From assembly GCF_002564045.1 (NCBI RefSeq), contig NZ_PDJK01000002.1, positions 4,278,001 through 4,342,000 of the forward strand: a stretch of DNA of 64,000 nt. Reading direction: 5' to 3'. Made by a program: the position numbers and the translations under genes. The notes under the pieces were generated by a model. That model saw only the letters and a program-made list of their open reading frames with translations. It ran no database searches and was not told where the DNA came from. Shown one piece after another: positions 51,414-60,499 of the stretch; position 1 is the first letter of the stretch, and every line of letters starts with the position of its first letter. The stretch is from Amycolatopsis sulphurea. GTDB lineage: Bacteria > Actinomycetota > Actinomycetes > Mycobacteriales > Pseudonocardiaceae.

Positions 51414-53183
51414 TCAGCCGCAGTCGATCTTGGGCTGCGGGTTGTAGTGGACCGTGCGCGTGTGCCGGGAGACCTCACGGCCGGTGCCGGCGTCGCGCAG
51501 CACGCGGGTGTCACTGGTGGTGAACCCCTCGGCGCCGGCGGACGCGTGGCAGTTCTCCGCCGGGCCGGGCTTCGTCGGCGGGGGCGTGGGGTTCGCGCGC
51601 TCCCCGGGCACCGATTCCACGGTGTACCGCTTGGTGCCCCACAGTTTCACGGTGATCGACGACGGTGTCCAGATCGTCTGGATCGCGATGCCGGTGTCCG
51701 AGTCGTTCGTGAACTTCAGGTCGATCACGCTGGCGCCACCCGGATTCTGGAACACGGTCGCCTCGCGTGCGGCCGGGTAGCGGCTGATGTAGTAGCTGTG
51801 CTCCTTGTGCCCGGCGTCCTTCATCCCGGCGAAATAGCTCGCGTTGTACAGCGTGGTCGCGAACTGCGAGATGCCGCCGCCGACCTCCCGGCCCGGGGCG
51901 CCGTTCGCGATCACGCCCGCCTCCACGTACCCCTGCGGCTTTCCGCGCGGGCCGGTGAACTCGTTGAGGCTGAACGTTTCCCCGGGTTTGACGATGGCGC
52001 CGTTCACCTTGTTCGCGACGACCCGGATGTTGACCCCGGAATCGGTGGCGAACCCGCCCGTGCTGAACTCGCCGACGACCTCGCGCACCCCGAGCTTGTC
52101 CGCCTGTTCGGTGGTGACCTTCGCGGGCTCCTTCCGGTACACCGCCTTGAGTTCCCGCGCGTCGGTCCGCTTGAGCGTGTCCATCAGCGGTTCGAGGCTC
52201 TTGTCCCAGTCCACGGTGCTGCCCTCGGCCGAGGGCTTGACCACCGGTTTGCCGCCGGCGAACTCGATGCTCGCGTCGTGGCCCTCCTGCTCGGTGGATT
52301 TCAGCTGTGGGGCGAGTACCTCGGTGAGCTTCTTCGTGTCCAGCTTCGGGGTGAGGCCGCCGCCTTCGCCCGGCGTGAAGGTCAGGGCCGCGGCGATGTC
52401 CTTCGGGTGGGCGGTGGCGTCCGAGCCCTCGCCCTTGAACCGCACCGGGCCGGACACCGCGGGCCGGGCGAACTGGTCCAGCGCGGCCTGGACCCCGGCC
52501 GCTGTGGTGGACACCGGCGCGGGCGCCACGGGCAGCGTCAGCTCTCCGCCCTTGGCCCAGCCGGTGAGTACCGCCTGCCGGGCCGCTGCGACGTCGAGCT
52601 TCTGCCCGGCCCGCGGCTCGACGGCGGTTGGTGTGGCCCCGGCGAAGTGCACCGCGCCCTCCACCGGCGCGCGGTCGACGCGGCTGCGCAGGTCTTCCAG
52701 CGCGGCGCCGAGCTGGCCGTCCTCGGCCTGCGAGAGCACGCCGATCTCCCGGGTGCCGAAGAACGAGGTGAGCCGGGTGAACGGGTTCAGCGGCTGGTCG
52801 CCGACCTGTTCGATGGTGCCGTTCCAGTCCAGGCGCAGGCCGGCGGCGGCCGGGGTGAAGGTGGTCCGCGCCTCGCCCGCGGTGATGGTGAGCGGTTGCG
52901 CGAGCCGGGGTTCGAGGCTGCTGCGCAGCTCCCGTTCGGCGACCGGCACTTCGAGCCCGCCGACGTCCACCCCGGCGATGACGACGCCGCGCGGTACCCG
53001 GCCCTGGCTGGTGAGCAGGTCGATCAGGTAGGCGACGACGAGCAAGGCGAGCACCCCGCCGGAGATCCAGCCCGCCCGCCGCAGCCCACGTCGTGGGGCC
53101 GGGGGCGCCGGTTCGTCCAGGCGCACGACCGGCAGGATGTCGGTCTGCTCACCGTGGGAATCCGGCCAGCGCGGTTCCTGCAC
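51414..53183 (-). CDS. VanW-family envelope protein with one transmembrane helix
   Basis: A 589-residue protein. A cytosolic N-terminus of about 40 residues leads to one helix, AGWISGGVLALLVVAYLIDL, and an extracellular part with repeated peptidoglycan-binding-like domains (about 65-330, including LRLDWNGTIEQVGDQ). The VanW domain is C-terminal: VREVVGEFSTGGFATDSGVN, KPGETFSLNEFTGPR and the conserved GGGISQFATTLYNASYFAG. VanW proteins occur in cell-wall and vancomycin-related loci but lack a proven activity; no other van genes are here. The GTG at 53183 follows GGAGGGGC. The tail holds two cysteines (ENCHAS and KIDCG). Confidence 0.88.
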   Translation of the reverse strand: MQEPRWPDSHGEQTDILPVVRLDEPAPPAPRRGLRRAGWISGGVLALLVVAYLIDLLTSQGRVPRGVVIAGVDVGGLEVPVAERELRSSLEPRLAQPLTITAGEARTTFTPAAAGLRLDWNGTIEQVGDQPLNPFTRLTSFFGTREIGVLSQAEDGQLGAALEDLRSRVDRAPVEGAVHFAGATPTAVEPRAGQKLDVAAARQAVLTGWAKGGELTLPVAPAPVSTTAAGVQAALDQFARPAVSGPVRFKGEGSDATAHPKDIAAALTFTPGEGGGLTPKLDTKKLTEVLAPQLKSTEQEGHDASIEFAGGKPVVKPSAEGSTVDWDKSLEPLMDTLKRTDARELKAVYRKEPAKVTTEQADKLGVREVVGEFSTGGFATDSGVNIRVVANKVNGAIVKPGETFSLNEFTGPRGKPQGYVEAGVIANGAPGREVGGGISQFATTLYNASYFAGMKDAGHKEHSYYISRYPAAREATVFQNPGGASVIDLKFTNDSDTGIAIQTIWTPSSITVKLWGTKRYTVESVPGERANPTPPPTKPGPAENCHASAGAEGFTTSDTRVLRDAGTGREVSRHTRTVHYNPQPKIDCG

Positions 53184-53370
53184 CTCTACGCCCCTCCGTT
53201 CGCCGTGTCCGGGCCCAGCGTACGGGGAGAGCCGGACATGCCGGACTAGTGCCCCTAAACCGGTCAGCTCGTGTCCGGTTCCGCCGGCTTGCGAGCAGCG
53301 GGCACCGTACCGGCGGTGGCGGGTGCCCGGTTCGCCGGGTCTTGGCTGGGAAATCTGATATATGATGGCC

Positions 53371-53534
53371 TGTTGCGTGTCGATCCAGGGCTCTGCCGGG
53401 GCTGGAGCGAGCACAAGGCAGTCCTCGCCGTGGCACGCAAGGGCGACGCGGACGAGGCGGCCAGCCTGCTGCGCGACCAGCTCGCGGCGTTCCTCGACGG
53501 ATCCTCGCGACGGTCGGGGAACAGGAGGACTGGC
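53371..53534 (+). pseudogene. Remnant of a GntR/FCD-type regulator C-terminus
   Basis: In the same frame as the following phosphoesterase, upstream of its start, the translation reads WSEHKAVLAVARKGDADEAA then SLLRDQLAAFL. This resembles the end of FCD-domain GntR regulators (E-H-x-A-I-L, G-D-A-D-x-A-A, and the last helix). The DNA-binding part is absent. Just upstream, ATCTGATATATGATGG is AT-rich and resembles operators of such regulators. It is judged a remnant because there is no proper start or full domain. Confidence 0.4.
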
Positions 53535-54038
53535 GTGCGGCTGCTGCTCGTCGCGGACACCCATCTGCCGAAGCGGGCGAAGGACTTGCCCGAGCCGGTC
53601 TGGGACGAGGTGGCGACAGCGGACGTCGTGGTGCACGCGGGCGACTGGGTCGATCTGGACACCTTCGACGCACTCGCAATGCACAGCAAACGGCTGGTCG
53701 CCGTGTACGGCAACAACGACGGCCCGGAGCTGCGCGCGTGGCTGCCCGAGGTGGCGCGGGTGACGCTCGGCGGCGTACGGCTGGCTGTGGTGCACGAGAC
53801 CGGCGACGCGAAGGGCCGCGCGGCTCGCTGCGACGCGCAGTACCCGGACGCCGACATCCTCGTCTTCGGCCATAGCCACATCCCGTGGGACTCCACGACG
53901 CCCGGTGGGCTGCGGCTGCTCAACCCGGGTTCGCTCACGGATCGGCGGCGGCAGCCATTCTGCACCTACCAGACCGCGGAGATCAGGGATGGCCAGCTGG
54001 GTGATGTCGAGCTGCACGAGCTGCCACCGAAGGGGTAG
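53535..54038 (+). CDS. Calcineurin-like metallophosphoesterase (YfcE/MJ0936 type)
   Basis: A 167-residue metal-dependent phosphodiesterase. The metal motifs in order are LLLVADTHLPKRAK, VVHAGDWVDLDTF, VYGNNDGPELR, VVHETGD and VFGHSHIPWD, which match the D-x-H, G-D, G-N-x-D/H and G-H-x-H pattern of the YfcE family. The GTG at 53535 has AGGAGGA upstream, so the remnant in the same frame is not part of it. It is followed 9 bp later by the PHP-domain gene, suggesting a two-gene unit of metal-dependent phosphoesterases. Natural substrate unknown. Confidence 0.92.
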   Translation: MRLLLVADTHLPKRAKDLPEPVWDEVATADVVVHAGDWVDLDTFDALAMHSKRLVAVYGNNDGPELRAWLPEVARVTLGGVRLAVVHETGDAKGRAARCDAQYPDADILVFGHSHIPWDSTTPGGLRLLNPGSLTDRRRQPFCTYQTAEIRDGQLGDVELHELPPKG

Positions 54039-54047
54039 ACAGAACCC

Positions 54048-55034
54048 ATGAATCCGGCACGCGCTCTGCGGGACATCGCCTTCCGGCTCGAACGCGCGGG
54101 GGAGCCGACCTACCGCGTGCGCGCGTTCCGGCAAGCTGCTGCCGTGGTCGACGGCCTCGCTCCGGAAGAGCTTGAGTCCCGTGTACGGGCGGGTACGTTG
54201 CAGGCGCTCAAAGGCATCGGCAAAGCGACCGCCGGCGTGATCGAGGACGCGTCACAAGGACGTACGCCTGCGTACGCGGCGAAGCTGGACGAAGCAGACG
54301 TGCCGGACGGCGGTCCGCTGCGCGCCGCCCTTCGCGGGGATTGCCACACCCACTCCGAATGGTCCGATGGAGGCAGCCCGATCCGTGAGATGGCCGAGAC
54401 GGCGCAGGAGCTGGGGCACGAATGGATCGTGCTCACCGATCACTCGCCACGGCTGACCGTCGCCCGGGGCTTGTCCGCGGAACGGCTGCGGGACCAGATG
54501 ATCGAGGTGGCGCAGGTGAACGAAGAGCTGGCGCCGTTCCGCGTGCTGCACGGGATCGAGGTGGACATCCTCGATGACGGCGCGCTCGACCAGACCGAGG
54601 AGCTGTTGGCACAGCTGGATTTCGTGGTGGCGAGCGTGCATTCGAAGCTGCGCATGCCGGCTCGTGAGATGACTCCGCGGCTGCTCGCTGCGGTGGCGAA
54701 CCCGTACGTGCGCGTACTGGGCCACTGCACCGGACGGATGGTCCATGGGCGCGGCAGGCCGGAATCGGAGTTCGACGCGGAGAAGGTGTTCACGGCCTGC
54801 CGGGAGAACGGGGTCACCGTGGAGATCAACTCGCGCCCCGAACGTCTCGACCCGCCGATGCGGTTGCTGCACCAGGCCGTGGCATTGGGCTGCGAGTTCG
54901 CCATCGACAGCGACGCACACGCCCCGGGGCAGCTCGATTGGCAGGGGTACGGCTGCGTCCGTGCGGCGGAAGCCGAGCTGGGGCCGGACCGGATCGTGAA
55001 CACCCGGAGCGTGGACGAGCTGCTCGCCGGGTGA
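54048..55034 (+). CDS. PHP-domain phosphoesterase with N-terminal helix-hairpin-helix
   Basis: A 328-residue protein. The N-terminal part (about 1-80) resembles the polymerase-beta-type helix-hairpin-helix segment of PolX: IAFRLERAGEPTYRVRAFRQ and LKGIGKATAGVIED. The PHP domain follows with GDCHTHSEWSDG, IVLTDHSPRL, GIEVDILDDG, VVASVHSKLR, LGHCTGRM and AIDSDAHAP, the full set of metal-binding histidines and acids. There is no polymerase palm domain, so it is not a whole PolX. Similar proteins occur widely in actinobacteria, perhaps as nuclease or phosphatase partners in DNA repair. It follows the metallophosphoesterase closely. Confidence 0.9.
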   Translation: MNPARALRDIAFRLERAGEPTYRVRAFRQAAAVVDGLAPEELESRVRAGTLQALKGIGKATAGVIEDASQGRTPAYAAKLDEADVPDGGPLRAALRGDCHTHSEWSDGGSPIREMAETAQELGHEWIVLTDHSPRLTVARGLSAERLRDQMIEVAQVNEELAPFRVLHGIEVDILDDGALDQTEELLAQLDFVVASVHSKLRMPAREMTPRLLAAVANPYVRVLGHCTGRMVHGRGRPESEFDAEKVFTACRENGVTVEINSRPERLDPPMRLLHQAVALGCEFAIDSDAHAPGQLDWQGYGCVRAAEAELGPDRIVNTRSVDELLAG

Positions 55035-55059
55035 GTGCTGCCCGGGAACGCGGGCGGGC

Positions 55060-55896
55060 TCAGCCGATCTCATACCGATCGCCGTAGACCTGCCACTTCA
55101 GCGGGGTGTGCAGGTCGAGATTGCCGTTGTTGAGGAAGACCAGCTGCTCGGTGTCGATCCGCGGGGTGTCCGCGTGCGCCTCCTCCTGTTTCATGATCAC
55201 CCGGCGGGCGTCCAGGAAGGCCTTGAGGTACGTGGTTTCGTCGCCGCCTTGCGACGGGGGTTTCGCCTTCTCCGTCGCGGTCTTGCGAATGCCGCCGAAG
55301 GCGGCGGCGCTCTCTCCGGCGCCGTGCATCACGATCGCGTCGTAGTAGATGAACTGCCCGAGGGCGCCCAGCCCGTCGGATTCGCCCTGGCGCACCGCCG
55401 GGTCGAAGTACACCTGATCCCGTTCGGTGTCCTGTGCCTGCTGGAACGCGCTGGTCCCGGCGGCCTGCCGCCAGGCGTTCTCGAAGCCCGGCCCGAGGCC
55501 CTCGTGCGAATCGCTGCCGTTGACCTTTTCCAGTGCGGGCAGGAACTTCGCCAGCGGGTTGTCCGGTACGGCCGCGGTGTAGGCCCGCACCAGTTCGAGG
55601 ATGTCCCCGGTGCCGGTGCAGAACCCGATGATGCCCGCGGTGTAGCCACGGCCGTCGCCGATGTCCTCGATGTAGCCGTACTGGGCCTTCCAGTCGAGCG
55701 AGGAGTTCTCCGCGCTCGACACGAGTTTCATGGCGATTTCTTTTTTCTCCGGCGAGGCGAGGCTGGTGGCGGGCTTCGGCACGGGCACGGGTGCGGTCAC
55801 TGCGGCGGGCGGGTCCGGCCGGGTGGCCGTCCAGACGGCGAGCCCGAGAACCAGGATCGCGGCCACGGCGAGCACCGGCCACATCGTCTTGCGCAT
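55060..55896 (-). CDS. GH46 chitosanase, secreted or membrane-anchored
   Basis: A 278-residue endo-chitosanase that cleaves beta-1,4-linked glucosamine chains. An N-terminal hydrophobic segment (MWPVLAVAAILVLGLAVW) serves as signal or anchor, followed by a proline-rich linker. The catalytic domain begins KKEIAMKLVSSAENSSLDWK; Glu63 there and Asp81 in DIGDGRGYT are 18 residues apart, as are Glu22 and Asp40 in Streptomyces N174 chitosanase. IIGFCTGTGDILELV, GLGALGQFIYYDAIVMHG and GGDETTYLKAFLDAR match the family closely. It is convergent with the PHP gene. Confidence 0.96.
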   Translation of the reverse strand: MRKTMWPVLAVAAILVLGLAVWTATRPDPPAAVTAPVPVPKPATSLASPEKKEIAMKLVSSAENSSLDWKAQYGYIEDIGDGRGYTAGIIGFCTGTGDILELVRAYTAAVPDNPLAKFLPALEKVNGSDSHEGLGPGFENAWRQAAGTSAFQQAQDTERDQVYFDPAVRQGESDGLGALGQFIYYDAIVMHGAGESAAAFGGIRKTATEKAKPPSQGGDETTYLKAFLDARRVIMKQEEAHADTPRIDTEQLVFLNNGNLDLHTPLKWQVYGDRYEIG

Positions 55897-55914
55897 GAAG
55901 GGGATTCCTCAGGG

Positions 55915-57081
55915 TCAGTGGACAGCGGTACGGAACGTGATCCCGGCGTGGGCCAGCCGCCCGAGCAGCGCGTCGCCCATCGCCGTGGCCGTGGTGACCT
56001 GGCCCGCGGCGTCCGGCAACTGGTCGAAAGCCAGGCAGAGCGCGGATTCCGCGAGCATCTTCGCGGTCTCGTCGTAACCGGGGTCGCCGCCGGAGACCTC
56101 GGTGGTCACTTCTTCACCGCCGCCACGGCCGAGGAAGCGGAGCCGGAACCACGACCGTGCGCGCTTGTGCGCGTCCGGTCCGTCGCCGGGGGCGAGCCGC
56201 CGGGACAGCGCCCGCCGTGCCGGGGGCAGCTGGGCGGCGACGGCCAGTGCACCGGCGCCGGCCACGGACAGCGCCGCCGACGACAGGTGCTCGAACGCGG
56301 CGAAGTGCCGGTAGCGGAAGTCCGGCCCGTATCGCTGCGACGCTCGCGCGGAGTGGCGCACGATCTGCGGATCGATGGTGGGCAGCGGCAGCGCCCAGTG
56401 TCCGGTGCCGGGCATCCGGTGCGGGTGGCCGGCGGGGATCCGCACCGAGCGGCCCGGGATCCCCGGCTCCTGCGCGGCCCGTTCCTTGGCGGCCCGCGCG
56501 GACTGGGGGAGCCGGGAAAGGACGGTGAGCGCCGTGCCGAGAGTGCCGCCGGACGGCCGCGCGCGCACCCGGACGTAGCCGTCCACCTCCAGGGGAACGT
56601 CTTCGGGCAGCTGCCGGACGGTGTACCACACGCCGAGGTCGTGCGGGATGGAGTCGAAGCCGCAGCAGTGCACGATCCGCGCTCCGCTCTCGGCCGCTTT
56701 CGCATGGTGTGCCAAGTACATCCGGTCGACGAACTCCGGCTCCCCGGTGAGGTCCAGGTAATCCGTGCCTTCCTCGGCGCAGGCGGCGACCAGCGCTTCG
56801 CCTCGCGCCAAGTAGGGACCCACCGTCGTGGCGACGACCTCCGCCGCGGCCGCGATCTCGCGCAGGGACGCCGGATCGCCGGAGTCCGCGGTGAGCAACG
56901 GCAGCGCGGCACACCGGTCGTCGATCGCGGCGAGCCGATCGCGCAGCGTGGCCAGCTTGCCCGGGTCGCGTCCGGCGAGTGCCCAGCGGCAGCCCCGCGG
57001 CGCGGTGCGGGCGAGGTACTCCGCGGTGCGGGCACCGGTGAAGCCGGTGGCGCCGAACACCACCAGGTCGTAATCGGCCAT
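55915..57081 (-). CDS. Saccharopine-dehydrogenase-like oxidoreductase (trans-acting enoyl reductase type)
   Basis: A 388-residue Rossmann-fold protein. The cofactor motif is YDLVVFGATGFTGARTAEYL, then RWALAGRDPGKLATLRDRL and TTVGPYLARGEALVAACAEE with GTDYLDLTGE. The C-terminal region YDETAKMLAESALCLAF and ITFRTAVH fits the family of mycobacterial Rv2449c/Rv2953-type proteins, some of which act as stand-alone enoyl reductases for lipid synthases. No lipid synthase is adjacent, so the substrate is unknown. The ATG at 57081 gives MADYDLVVFGATG. It lies 18 bp upstream of the chitosanase on the same strand, perhaps co-transcribed. Confidence 0.9.
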   Translation of the reverse strand: MADYDLVVFGATGFTGARTAEYLARTAPRGCRWALAGRDPGKLATLRDRLAAIDDRCAALPLLTADSGDPASLREIAAAAEVVATTVGPYLARGEALVAACAEEGTDYLDLTGEPEFVDRMYLAHHAKAAESGARIVHCCGFDSIPHDLGVWYTVRQLPEDVPLEVDGYVRVRARPSGGTLGTALTVLSRLPQSARAAKERAAQEPGIPGRSVRIPAGHPHRMPGTGHWALPLPTIDPQIVRHSARASQRYGPDFRYRHFAAFEHLSSAALSVAGAGALAVAAQLPPARRALSRRLAPGDGPDAHKRARSWFRLRFLGRGGGEEVTTEVSGGDPGYDETAKMLAESALCLAFDQLPDAAGQVTTATAMGDALLGRLAHAGITFRTAVH

Positions 57082-57148
57082 GTCGTCAGGGTAGCCCACC
57101 GGTGGAAGACCACAGTGGACAGTAAAGGCATGGTAAACTCGGCGGGAG

Positions 57149-57460
57149 ATGACTGCTGCCGCCCGCTCCGTGCCGCGGCACCGGTCCATCCTCGGCCTCC
57201 TGCTCGCCACGCTGCTCCTGCTCGCGGTGGCCGTGCCCGGCCCGGTCCCGGAAGGCCCGCGCCCGGCCGGTTCCGGGCCTGCTCTGGTGCAGCAGCAGGC
57301 CCACTCCGCGGTCGCGCATCCGCTGCCGCTCGCCGAGGTGCCGGGGGAGTCCCGGCTTTCGCGCCCGGCTGAGGTCTCGTACGCGCTCGTACTCCGCTCG
57401 CCCGCCGAGGCGTGCCGTGCGTACGTGCCCGCTGTCGCCCGTGCGCCGCCTGGCTGCTGA
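57149..57460 (+). CDS. Small secreted or membrane-anchored protein, unknown
   Basis: A 103-residue frame with a basic N-terminus and one hydrophobic helix, SILGLLLATLLLLAVAVPGP, followed by a proline- and alanine-rich region with no recognisable domain. GGCGGGAG lies just before the ATG, and TGGTAAACT about 25 bp upstream is a plausible -10 region. It ends 44 bp before the antiporter gene, so it may be its upstream operon partner. I do not recognise it; the coding nature is supported by start context and signal-like N-terminus only. Confidence 0.5.
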   Translation: MTAAARSVPRHRSILGLLLATLLLLAVAVPGPVPEGPRPAGSGPALVQQQAHSAVAHPLPLAEVPGESRLSRPAEVSYALVLRSPAEACRAYVPAVARAPPGC

Positions 57461-57504
57461 GTACGTCTCCTTTCACCCGTACCAGCTGTCGCTCGGAGGA
57501 CCCC

Positions 57505-58704
57505 ATGAGCAACGGTCATGCCTTGCTGGCCGTCGGCGGCGCGTTTCTCGCCGCCGGAGCCCTCGCCCGCGTCGGAGCCCGGATCGGGCTGCCCACCATT
57601 CCCCTGTTCATGCTGGCCGGTTTCGTCTTCGGCCCCTACACCCCCGGACTGTCCCTTGTGGACGATCCGGCCGAGTTCGGCGTCCTGGCCGGGCTCGGCC
57701 TCGTGTTCCTGGTGTTCTACCTCGGCCTGGAGTTCTCGCTGGAGGATCTGGCCCGCGGCGGCACCCGGCTGCTCGGCGCCGGACTGGCCTACCTGGTGCT
57801 CAACGTCGGCGGCGGGCTCGCGTTCGGCTTCGCGCTGGGCTGGGGCACCCGCGAGGCGCTGGTGATCGCCGGCGCGATCGGCATCTCGTCCTCGGCCATC
57901 GTGACCAAGCTGCTGCTGGAGACCCGGCGGCTGGAGAACCGGGAATCCCGGCTGATCATGGGCATCATCGTGCTGGAGGACCTGTTCCTCGCGCTGTACC
58001 TCGCTTTGCTTCAGCCGGTGCTCAGCGGGGCGGACGGCTTCGGCGCCGCGCTGGCCGACTTCGGCAAGGCCTTCGGGTTCCTGTTCGTGCTCGCCGCGCT
58101 GGCCCGCTGGGGCGGACGCCTGGTCTCCCGGCTGTTCGGCTCGGCCGACGACGAACTGCTCACGGTCTGCTTCGTCGGCGTGGCGGTGCTCGGTGCCGCA
58201 GTGGCCGAGGAGGTGGGGGTGTCCGACGCGATCGGCGCGTTCATGGTCGGCATGATGCTCGGCGGCTCGAAGGTCGCGCCTCGGGTACACAAACTGGTGC
58301 TGCCGCTGCGGGACGCGTTCGGCGCACTATTCTTCTTCATCTTCGGCCTGTCGATCGACCCCGGCGCGGTAGGCACGGTCGTGCTGCCGGTGCTCGCCGC
58401 CGTGATGCTGACCCTGGTGCTCAACCTGGCGGCCGGCACGGTCGCCGCCCGGCTGCACGGCTTCGACCGGCAGGAGGGCGTGAACATCGGCCTGACGGTG
58501 CTGACCAGGGGTGAGTTCTCACTGGTACTGGCGACACTGGCGACCGCAGCCGGGCTGGACTCCCGGGTGGCGCCGTTCGTGGCCGGGTACGTGCTCCTGC
58601 TGGCCGTGATCGGCCCGCTCGCGGTACTCCGCTCGGACCGGCTGACCTGGCTGGTCCCAGCCCGGCTCATCCGGCCGCGGCAGGAGCCCGCGCCGGTGGG
58701 CTGA
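57505..58704 (+). CDS. CPA2-family cation:proton antiporter
   Basis: A 399-residue membrane transporter with about 11-13 hydrophobic segments, of the KefB/KefC-like CPA2 family that exchanges K+ or Na+ for protons. Family features are LGLPTIPLFMLAGFVFGPYT-like packing at the N-terminus (RIGLPTIPLFMLAGFVFGP), AGAIGISSSAIVTKLLLETR, LIMGIIVLEDLFLALYLA and GVSDAIGAFMVGMMLGGS. TVLTRGEFSLVLATLA lies near the end. There is no attached TrkA-N domain. The ATG at 57505 follows CGGAGGA. The second IS copy and its host palindrome lie about 110 bp downstream. Confidence 0.9.
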   Translation: MSNGHALLAVGGAFLAAGALARVGARIGLPTIPLFMLAGFVFGPYTPGLSLVDDPAEFGVLAGLGLVFLVFYLGLEFSLEDLARGGTRLLGAGLAYLVLNVGGGLAFGFALGWGTREALVIAGAIGISSSAIVTKLLLETRRLENRESRLIMGIIVLEDLFLALYLALLQPVLSGADGFGAALADFGKAFGFLFVLAALARWGGRLVSRLFGSADDELLTVCFVGVAVLGAAVAEEVGVSDAIGAFMVGMMLGGSKVAPRVHKLVLPLRDAFGALFFFIFGLSIDPGAVGTVVLPVLAAVMLTLVLNLAAGTVAARLHGFDRQEGVNIGLTVLTRGEFSLVLATLATAAGLDSRVAPFVAGYVLLLAVIGPLAVLRSDRLTWLVPARLIRPRQEPAPVG

Positions 58705-58812
58705 GGCGGGGCGCTCTGGGGGTGCCCGTTCGGCGGGGCGGTCCGCTTTTGTGGGCTGGTTCGGTGGGCTGGCCTCGGTCGCTCAGGGCAGGTCTCGGTC
58801 GCCCAGGGCAGG

Positions 58813-58842
58813 CTGTGAAGGGGCCCTTCACGGACTCTGAGT
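58813..58842. repeat. Dispersed palindrome, left half interrupted by IS copy 2 (locus 13)
   Basis: A 17-nt unit plus GGACTCTGAGT directly against the IS end. In the IS orientation (minus strand) it supplies the transposase stop codon at 58828-58830. Confidence 0.9.
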
Positions 58843-60399
58843 CCAATGCCAGGAACTTAGGTCGGTTCTGGGTTGGTGTGGTGTTGGTTTGGTTGTGGTG
58901 GGTGGTGTTGTTTCTGCTGTGGGCAGGATGTGGACCTGGTAGCTGGCTTTGGTGCTGGTCGGTTGCGGGGTTTTGCTGCGGTGGGGGTAGCGCGTGGTGG
59001 TGCGTTTGAGTGCTCGGGGGTAGACGCGGTGGTGGGTGTGGACGGTGATCAGCTGTCGGCATAAGTCCTGGGCCACCCATTGGAGGTGTCGGGATGTGTC
59101 GGCGGGTGTGGTAGTGATCGCGTGTTCGGCGGCGTCGCGGGCGGAGGTGAAGGAGATCCGGGACGGGTCGAGGTTCTGGGTGAGCGCTGCGTGGCTGATC
59201 AGCAGCCGGATGGCCTGGTAGACGATCAGGGTGGCCCAGAGTTCCTGCTGGGCGCGGATCGGGGTGTGGCCGCGCAGGGGCCGCTTGGCCAGCAGCGTGG
59301 TTTTGATCTCTTTGATGCCGGTTTCGGCGGTCCAGCGGCGGGCGTAGAGGGCGACGAGCTGGCCGGCGGGTGCGTGTGCGGGGTCGAGCAGGCTGGTGAC
59401 CAGCCGGTATTTCTCGGTGCGGGTGACGCCGTCGACGGTGACGGTGATCAGTGCTTCGACCACCCGGACGACGATGCCGTTGATCGGGCGGGGCGTGGGC
59501 GGGCGGTGCCCGCGTTGCTTGTTGCGGCGCACGTTGCGCGCCCAGCGGCGGGCGTCGGCCGGGGCGTGGAGGGTGGACAGCCAGGACTCGTCCGGCAACG
59601 CGTGCTGCACGGGCAGCTTCGGGGTGTTCTGCTTGGCCCGCCACAGCAGATGCGCGCCCCGTTCCCGCGCCGCGGTCCACAGTGGATAGCCGAGGAAGCA
59701 GCGGTCGGCCAGCAGCAGCATCCGGTCGTGCAGCCGGGGCAGCAGCTGATAGGCCAGGGTGGGCTCGCCCTGGCTCAGCGGGCCGGTGACCGCGCCGAGC
59801 AGACGGCGGCTGCCACACGACAGCAGCACCAGCACCCGGATCTTGGACGGCCCGCGGGCCACGCCTGTGCGGTGATGGGGCGGGAAGTGTTCACGGTTGG
59901 CCGCGGTGTCGGCCGGCTCGACCTCGGTGCCGTCCCAGGCACACACCTCCAGCCCGAACGCGTGCGACCACGGCCTGTTCCGGGTAGGCGCCGCCCGCGC
60001 CAGCGCGCCGAACAACAACTGGAAGGGCACCACGCCGATCCGGTCCCGCAGCTTGGTCAGCGCCGTGCTGGCCGGCGGCCACCAGCCCAGCACGGACAAC
60101 CGGGGCAGACTCTCCTGCGAGAACATCGCCCTGATCGTCGCGTTGCCGGACTTGGTGCGCAGCAGGCACAACGCGAGCACGAAGTACACGCCCAACCGCG
60201 ACGGCAGTGCCCGGAACCGCCGTTCGTCCCGGCCGGCGACGGCCAGCGCCTCATCAACCAGCGCGGGCGGGACGACCCACGACAGCAACCCCAGCCCGGC
60301 CTGTGACAACAACCGACCCACCGGCGAGGACCAGCCCGAGGGCATGACACCATGAACGGACAACGAGGCTCCTGGCTTGCTGATGATCTCGACAATCAC
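58828..60399 (-). CDS. IS4-family DDE transposase, copy 2
   Basis: The translation is the same 523 residues as copy 1, including the DDE motifs in VCAWDGTEVEP, LLLADRCFLGYP and YARRWTAETGIKEIK. Like copy 1, it contains no stop inside the element: the frame runs through the inverted repeat and the target ACTCAGAGT (in this orientation) and ends at a TGA in the flanking palindrome. Identity of the two copies implies a recent transposition or gene conversion. The start has the same GTG/ATG uncertainty as copy 1. Confidence 0.9.
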   Translation of the reverse strand: MIVEIISKPGASLSVHGVMPSGWSSPVGRLLSQAGLGLLSWVVPPALVDEALAVAGRDERRFRALPSRLGVYFVLALCLLRTKSGNATIRAMFSQESLPRLSVLGWWPPASTALTKLRDRIGVVPFQLLFGALARAAPTRNRPWSHAFGLEVCAWDGTEVEPADTAANREHFPPHHRTGVARGPSKIRVLVLLSCGSRRLLGAVTGPLSQGEPTLAYQLLPRLHDRMLLLADRCFLGYPLWTAARERGAHLLWRAKQNTPKLPVQHALPDESWLSTLHAPADARRWARNVRRNKQRGHRPPTPRPINGIVVRVVEALITVTVDGVTRTEKYRLVTSLLDPAHAPAGQLVALYARRWTAETGIKEIKTTLLAKRPLRGHTPIRAQQELWATLIVYQAIRLLISHAALTQNLDPSRISFTSARDAAEHAITTTPADTSRHLQWVAQDLCRQLITVHTHHRVYPRALKRTTTRYPHRSKTPQPTSTKASYQVHILPTAETTPPTTTKPTPHQPRTDLSSWHWTQSP

Positions 60400-60499
60400 C
60401 AGCTCTAGCCGGAGCCTCGTTGCCTATCCACACCACCACGCCGATCACACCCAAACCGTGATCAACACCACCCACCAGACCTTAAGTTCCTGGCATTGG
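58843..60499 (-). mobile_element. IS4-family insertion sequence, copy 2
   Basis: 1657 bp, same length and ends as copy 1, opposite orientation. It is flanked by ACTCTGAGT on both sides (58834-58842 and 60500-60508), which is ACTCAGAGT on the IS-coding strand. The insertion point inside the palindrome and the orientation relative to its asymmetric centre base are the same as in copy 1. Confidence 0.93.
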
